Shown piece after piece: positions 16,391 to 20,129 of a stretch of 20,129 nucleotides of DNA; position 1 is the first letter of the stretch; each line of letters begins with the position of its first letter. The notes under the pieces are model-generated. The model did not search any database. It was given only the letters and a program-made list of their open reading frames with translations, and was not told where the DNA came from. Origin of the DNA: Synergistaceae bacterium (lineage in GTDB: Bacteria > Synergistota > Synergistia > Synergistales > Synergistaceae); the NCBI GenBank assembly GCA_012513245.1, contig JAAZCN010000356.1, positions 1 to 20,129 of the forward strand, given 5' to 3'. A program made the translations under genes and the position numbers.

Positions 16391-16888
16391 TTATTCAGAA
16401 AGTCTTGCCCTGACGTAGGGGACCAGCCCTCCAAGACCGATGAGGCTCCGGAGAAACTCAGGGAAAGGCTTGGCATGATATGTCTCGCCCTTTGTCCTGT
16501 TTGTAATAGTTCCCTTTGTCAGGTCTATCTCGAGAAGATCTCCTTTTGCAATGCGGTCTGTCTCTGCGCACTCAAGGATAGGAAGACCTATGTTTATGGC
16601 ATTGCGGTAAAAAATGCGTGCGAATGATTTTGCTATAACGCATGATGTCCCGGAACCCTTTATAGCAATAGGAGCGTGTTCCCTGCTTGAGCCGCAGCCA
16701 AAATTGTTTCCGGCAGCGATCACATCTCCCACTATGACACCTTTAGCAAAACTGTCATCAAGATCTTCCATGCAGTGGGCAGCCAGAGATTTTTCATCGC
16801 TTGTCACAAGATATCTTGCTGGAATTATGACGTCAGTGTCTACGTTGTCACCATAAATCCATGCTTTTCCGGTTAAGGTCGTTTTCAT
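16391..16888 (-). CDS. leuD: 3-isopropylmalate dehydratase small subunit
   Basis: A 165-residue protein of the short, archaeal/anaerobe-type LeuD (the enterobacterial form is about 200). It supplies the swivelling domain that closes over the LeuC active site. [15 protein letters not shown] (about 13-27), with substrate-loop YLVTSD (26-31), and [10 protein letters not shown] (about 63-72) are the diagnostic segments; a YLV-type loop is associated with isopropylmalate and YLRT with homoaconitate. The ATG has GGAGG overlapping the end of leuC, 11 bases away, so the two subunits are coupled. Confidence 0.93.
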   Translation of the reverse strand: MKTTLTGKAWIYGDNVDTDVIIPARYLVTSDEKSLAAHCMEDLDDSFAKGVIVGDVIAAGNNFGCGSSREHAPIAIKGSGTSCVIAKSFARIFYRNAINIGLPILECAETDRIAKGDLLEIDLTKGTITNRTKGETYHAKPFPEFLRSLIGLGGLVPYVRARLSE

Positions 16889-16899
16889 CTCTTTGCCTC

Positions 16900-18159
16900 C
16901 TATGCCATAATCTCTTTTGGATGACAGATGTGCCCTGCAACGGCAGATGCTGCAGCTACCATAGGACCGGAAAGGACTACTTCGCTTTTGGGCGAGCCCA
17001 TCCTGCCTACGAAATTCCGGTTGCTTGTTGATATGCAGCGTTCTCCTGCTGCAAGGATACCAAGATGACCTCCGAGGCAGGGGCCGCAGCTGGGTGTTGA
17101 AATCGACGCACCTGCGTCAAGGAAGATATCAAAAAGTCCTTCCTTCATCGCCTGGCGGTAAACTTCGTAAGATGCCGGGATCACCATGAGCCTCGTCTTT
17201 TTGTGCACTTTTTTCCCCTTAAGAACTTTGGCTGCGTTTCTTAAGTCGCTGATCCTTCCATTTGTGCAGGAACCTATGAATACCTGATCGACATGTGTTC
17301 CTGCAACCTCTGAGACAGATTTTACATTGTCGGGAAGATGAGGCATTGCAACCTGAGGCTCCATATCTGTCACGTCTATGGTAAGGGTGCCGGCATAAAT
17401 TGCATTCCTATCTGCGCAAAGCGGCTCAAAATGTCTTGCTGCACGTTCAACAGCGTATTCAAGAAGTTTCTCGTCAGGGTTTATAAGGCCGGTCTTTCCA
17501 CCTGCCTCAATGGCCATGTTTGAAAGGGTAAATCTGTCGTCAAGCCCCAGGTTTTCAAGAGCCTCTCCGTGAAATTCGAGAGCCATGTATCGGGCTCCCT
17601 CGACGCCTATCTTTCCTATCAGGGCGAGTATCATATCTTTGCCGCAGATCCATTCAGAGGGGGTGCCTTCGTAAGAGACCTTCATAGTCTCAGGCACCCT
17701 GAGCCACGTTTCGCCTAAAGCCCAGGCGGCAGCAAGATCTGTCGAACCTACTCCCGTGGCAAGAGCTCCCATTGCGCCGTGTGTACAGGTGTGGCTGTCA
17801 GCTCCGAGTATGATCTCTCCGGGTAGGACGAGTCCGTTTTCAGGAAGGAAGGCGTGTTCTACACCCACTCTGCCTACGTCCCAAAAAAGCATTTCCTGTT
17901 CATAAGCAAACTCTCTGCACATTTTTATCTGTTCTGCAGAAGCGATGTCCTTAGCCGGCGAAAAATGGTCCGGTAAAATTGCACAGCGCATAGGATCGAA
18001 AACCTTTGTCGCGCCCATCTTTCTAAACTCTTTTATCGCCGGAGGTCCTGTTATGTCGTTTGTGAAAGCGAAATCTACGTTGACACGGCAGATAGCGCCG
18101 GCCTCAACAGGATCTTTTGTATGTTTTGCAATTATCGCTTCAGCGAGAGTCATGCCCAT
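16900..18159 (-). CDS. leuC: 3-isopropylmalate dehydratase large subunit
   Basis: A 419-residue aconitase-family protein of the short LeuC type (enterobacterial forms are about 465). It isomerises 2- to 3-isopropylmalate together with LeuD. The [4Fe-4S] ligands are C298 in [12 protein letters not shown], and C358 and C361 in [21 protein letters not shown] (121-132) and [10 protein letters not shown] (379-388) are the other aconitase signatures. I take the ATG at 18157-18159, which has GGAG (18173-18170) ten bases upstream; a second ATG at 18153 is possible. Either way it overlaps the end of leuA, by 20 bases with the chosen start. Homoaconitase is the main alternative, excluded by context. 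Confidence 0.93.
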   Translation of the reverse strand: MGMTLAEAIIAKHTKDPVEAGAICRVNVDFAFTNDITGPPAIKEFRKMGATKVFDPMRCAILPDHFSPAKDIASAEQIKMCREFAYEQEMLFWDVGRVGVEHAFLPENGLVLPGEIILGADSHTCTHGAMGALATGVGSTDLAAAWALGETWLRVPETMKVSYEGTPSEWICGKDMILALIGKIGVEGARYMALEFHGEALENLGLDDRFTLSNMAIEAGGKTGLINPDEKLLEYAVERAARHFEPLCADRNAIYAGTLTIDVTDMEPQVAMPHLPDNVKSVSEVAGTHVDQVFIGSCTNGRISDLRNAAKVLKGKKVHKKTRLMVIPASYEVYRQAMKEGLFDIFLDAGASISTPSCGPCLGGHLGILAAGERCISTSNRNFVGRMGSPKSEVVLSGPMVAAASAVAGHICHPKEIMA

Positions 18160-19693
18160 TGACCGTTATCTCCTTTGCTGCAGCTGCAGCGTAAAGTCTG
18201 TTTATGGCGTCGATATAGGCACGGATGGAGGATTCTATGACGTCGGTGCTCGTTCCGCGTCCCTGGGCCTGAATATCTTTATGGTGGAGAACTATCCTTG
18301 TTTCGCCCTGAGCATCTGAACGTTCACTTGTAGCTCCTATCCTGAACCCTTTCAGCTGTGGAGAGAAACCGAGGATCTTCTTGACAGCGTTGTAGGACGC
18401 GTCGACAGGTCCGTTACCAACAGCAGCTTCAGTGTAGTCAACATCGCCTGAAGTCAGAGTAACACTTGCGGTCGGTTTGCTTCCTGTGCTCACCTGTACT
18501 GCATAGTCCTTAAGAATATATTTTCTCTCCGGGACAAATGAGAGCACTCTGTCAAGTATCAGGGCTTCGATGTCGCCGTCACTTACATCTTTTTTCTTAT
18601 CGCATAGCTCCTTGAAATAAATGAACCCTGTCTCAATGTCTTCTTTTGAAAGCTGATATCCCAGGTTTTCTATCCGATCCCTGAATGCGTGGCGCCCGGA
18701 GTGTTTTCCGAGGAACAGGGCAGAGGCCGGAGCCCCAACAGTCTCTGGGGTCATGATTTCATAAGTTGCTCTGTTGCAGAGCATCCCATGCTGGTGTATC
18801 CCTGCCTCATGAGAGAAAGCATTCAGGCCTACTATCGCCTTGTTAGGCTGTACCATTACTCCTGTAAGGTGAGCCACTAGTTTGCTGGTGCTGTATAGCT
18901 TTGTCGTATCAATTGCTGTCTTTGCGGGATATTGGTCCTGCCTTGTGTTGAGGGCCATGACTATTTCTTCCATGGAGGCATTTCCTGCACGTTCTCCAAG
19001 GCCGTTGATAGTACATTCTACCTGTCGGACCCCGGCTCTTACTGCCGCCAGTGAGTTTGCGACTCCGAGCCCGAGGTCGTTATGACAGTGTACGGACCAG
19101 ATCACATTTTCAGGGGCATTGACTCCGCTTATGATCTCTTTTACAAAAGAGTAAAACTCATCAGGCTGGGCATATCCTACTGTATCCGGGATATTGAGGG
19201 TCGTAGCCCCACATTCTATAGCTGTTTTGAAGACTTCGATGAGGAACGGCACTTCAGAACGGCTTGCGTCCTCAGCAGAAAATTCAACATCGTCGATCAA
19301 TGACTTCGCCAGGCTCACACCGCTTCGGACCTCTGCAAGCACGCCCTCTTTGTCCAGCTTCAGTTTATATTCCATGTGTATGGGACTTGTTGCTATAAAC
19401 GTGTGTAAACGGGGGCGTTCAGCGTCCTTAACAGCCTCTGCAGCTCTTTTTATATCCTCTGCTCTGGTCCTCGCAAGTCCTGCTATTATCGGGCCTTTTA
19501 TCTCACGGGCTATTGCCTGTACGGATTCAAAGTCGCCGGGTGACGAAACGGGGAAACCCGCCTCTATGACATCAACGCCAAGCCGGGCAAGTTGGCGGGC
19601 GATCTGCAGCTTTTCGCCCTTGTTGAGGTTGATCCTCGCAGCCTGTTCTCCGTCTCTGAGTGTCGTGTCAAAAATTCGTACGTGATCTATCAT
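18140..19693 (-). CDS. leuA: 2-isopropylmalate synthase
   Basis: A 517-residue enzyme that joins acetyl-CoA and 2-oxoisovalerate, the committed step to leucine. The catalytic TIM barrel carries DTTLRDGEQ (9-17; R13 and metal ligand D14) and VHCHNDLGLG (201-210; H202, H204), then NGLGERAGN (230-238). SHEAGIHQHG (294-303) marks the subdomain. The C-terminal domain (about 395-505), ending in GRGTSTDVIESSIRAYI (479-495), is the leucine-binding allosteric domain, so feedback inhibition is likely. Length matches standard LeuA. GGAGA stands nine bases before the ATG. It lies 142 bases after ilvC, the widest gap of the operon, and overlaps leuC. Citramalate synthase is less likely given the sequence style. 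Confidence 0.95.
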   Translation of the reverse strand: MIDHVRIFDTTLRDGEQAARINLNKGEKLQIARQLARLGVDVIEAGFPVSSPGDFESVQAIAREIKGPIIAGLARTRAEDIKRAAEAVKDAERPRLHTFIATSPIHMEYKLKLDKEGVLAEVRSGVSLAKSLIDDVEFSAEDASRSEVPFLIEVFKTAIECGATTLNIPDTVGYAQPDEFYSFVKEIISGVNAPENVIWSVHCHNDLGLGVANSLAAVRAGVRQVECTINGLGERAGNASMEEIVMALNTRQDQYPAKTAIDTTKLYSTSKLVAHLTGVMVQPNKAIVGLNAFSHEAGIHQHGMLCNRATYEIMTPETVGAPASALFLGKHSGRHAFRDRIENLGYQLSKEDIETGFIYFKELCDKKKDVSDGDIEALILDRVLSFVPERKYILKDYAVQVSTGSKPTASVTLTSGDVDYTEAAVGNGPVDASYNAVKKILGFSPQLKGFRIGATSERSDAQGETRIVLHHKDIQAQGRGTSTDVIESSIRAYIDAINRLYAAAAAKEITVNGHDSR

Positions 19694-19753
19694 GTCGTTC
19701 TCTCCTTTATTAAGGTAGTGGGATCGGCTGATTATGCCGTGAGAAGCGAGGCG

Positions 19754-19799
19754 CGGGCGGATGATGATTCCTATGTTTCTAATGCTGTCATGCCGCCCG
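19754..19799 (-). promoter_or_regulatory. GC-rich hairpin in the ilvC-leuA gap
   Basis: CGGGCGG (19754-19760) pairs perfectly with CCGCCCG (19793-19799), and the inner ATGA/TCAT can extend the stem past a one-base bulge, leaving a loop of about 23 bases. No T-run follows on the - strand, so it does not look like a terminator. It may shape processing or relative expression of ilvC and leuA. There is no run of leucine codons nearby to suggest a classical attenuator. Confidence 0.4.
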
Positions 19800-19835
19800 G
19801 TCAGGTTAAGTGCTCACCGCTTCCTTATATAGTGT

Positions 19836-20129
19836 TTAGAATCGGGGTACTTCTTTCTGCTCCATCCAGGGCATCATTTTGCGGAGTTCTTTTCCTACTG
19901 CTTCACAGTCAGCTTCCTGAGCGGCCTTTGCCCATTTCTTCATGCGGGGACGGCCTGTCTGGTTCTCAAGTATCCAGTCGCGTGCGAAGGTGCCGTCCTG
20001 GATCTCTGTCAGAAGCTGTTTCATTACCTTCTTTGATTCCTCGCCGATAACGCGCGGTCCGGCTATCATGTCGCCGTATTTTGCGGTGTCGCTTACTGAG
20101 TAACGCATCCAGCTGAGACCGCCCTCGAA
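19836..20129 (-). CDS. ilvC: Ketol-acid reductoisomerase (NADP+), C-terminal part
   Basis: The frame is open from the right edge to the TAA at 19838-19836, giving the last 97 residues; the start lies outside. EGGLSWMRYSVSDTAKYGD followed by GPRVIGEESKKVM, FARDWILENQTGRP and REL-like RKMMPWM near the end are typical of the knotted C-terminal domain of class I (short) ketol-acid reductoisomerase, which turns 2-acetolactate into 2,3-dihydroxyisovalerate. It is the upstream neighbour of leuA, so the operon begins at or beyond ilvC. The N-terminal NADPH-binding half is not visible. Confidence 0.95.
   Translation of the reverse strand, partial: FEGGLSWMRYSVSDTAKYGDMIAGPRVIGEESKKVMKQLLTEIQDGTFARDWILENQTGRPRMKKWAKAAQEADCEAVGKELRKMMPWMEQKEVPRF

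Noticed and set aside
19694..19835. Leucine attenuator leader peptide or T-box in the ilvC-leuA gap
   Set aside because: The only short frame there (M-T-A-L-E-T) has a single leucine codon, there is no terminator/antiterminator pair, and no T-box consensus is visible.
1..20129. Mobile elements, CRISPR arrays, tRNA or rRNA genes, defence or unknown multi-gene systems
   Set aside because: No transposase, integrase, direct-repeat array or RNA-gene signature was seen; all substantial coding regions belong to known metabolic, transport or regulatory families.

Overview
The window carries only core metabolic and transport genes from what looks like a diderm (two-membrane) anaerobic bacterium. The two solute-binding proteins, ModA and PstS, have plain Sec signal peptides with no lipobox cysteine, which fits a periplasm. 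Citrate lyase subunits fit a fermentative life. The overall style of the proteins (strong Shine-Dalgarno sites, PhoR with a GHEFQTPL histidine box, short LeuC/LeuD) reminds me of Synergistota, but that placement is an impression and not a result.

Layout. Bases 1-1918 (+ strand): end of citE and complete citF, encoding citrate lyase beta and alpha subunits. Everything else is on the - strand and is read from high to low coordinates. Bases 1958-4743: a modABC molybdate/tungstate ABC importer with its own promoter (two GTTGC-type palindromes around it) and a terminator-like hairpin between modA and modB. Bases 4868-11709: the complete phosphate-starvation locus in the order pstS-pstC-pstA-pstB-phoU-phoB-phoR, preceded by a convincing Pho box with 11-base periodicity, with a 19-base-pair hairpin between pstS and pstC and a terminator after phoR. 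Bases 11719-20129: a branched-chain amino acid operon in the order ilvC-leuA-leuC-leuD-leuB-ilvB-ilvD, closed by a strong perfect 13-bp-stem terminator. ilvC runs off the right edge.

How they work together. PstSCAB imports phosphate. PhoU couples the transporter to PhoR, and PhoR~P activates PhoB, which should bind the Pho box and drive the same operon. IlvB, IlvC and IlvD make 2-oxoisovalerate; LeuA, LeuCD and LeuB extend it to 2-oxoisocaproate for leucine. CitE and CitF cleave citrate (as acetyl-ACP/citryl-ACP) with partners encoded upstream of the window.

I see no mobile element, CRISPR array, RNA gene or unknown multi-gene system. The points worth a second look are regulatory: the palindrome pair around the modA promoter, the hairpins placed directly after both binding-protein genes, the Pho box, an isocitrate/tartrate-dehydrogenase-like LeuB, an ilvB with no adjacent ilvN, and the low GC of the mod locus. 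No gene-free stretch exceeds 300 bases; the longest is 4667-4909.
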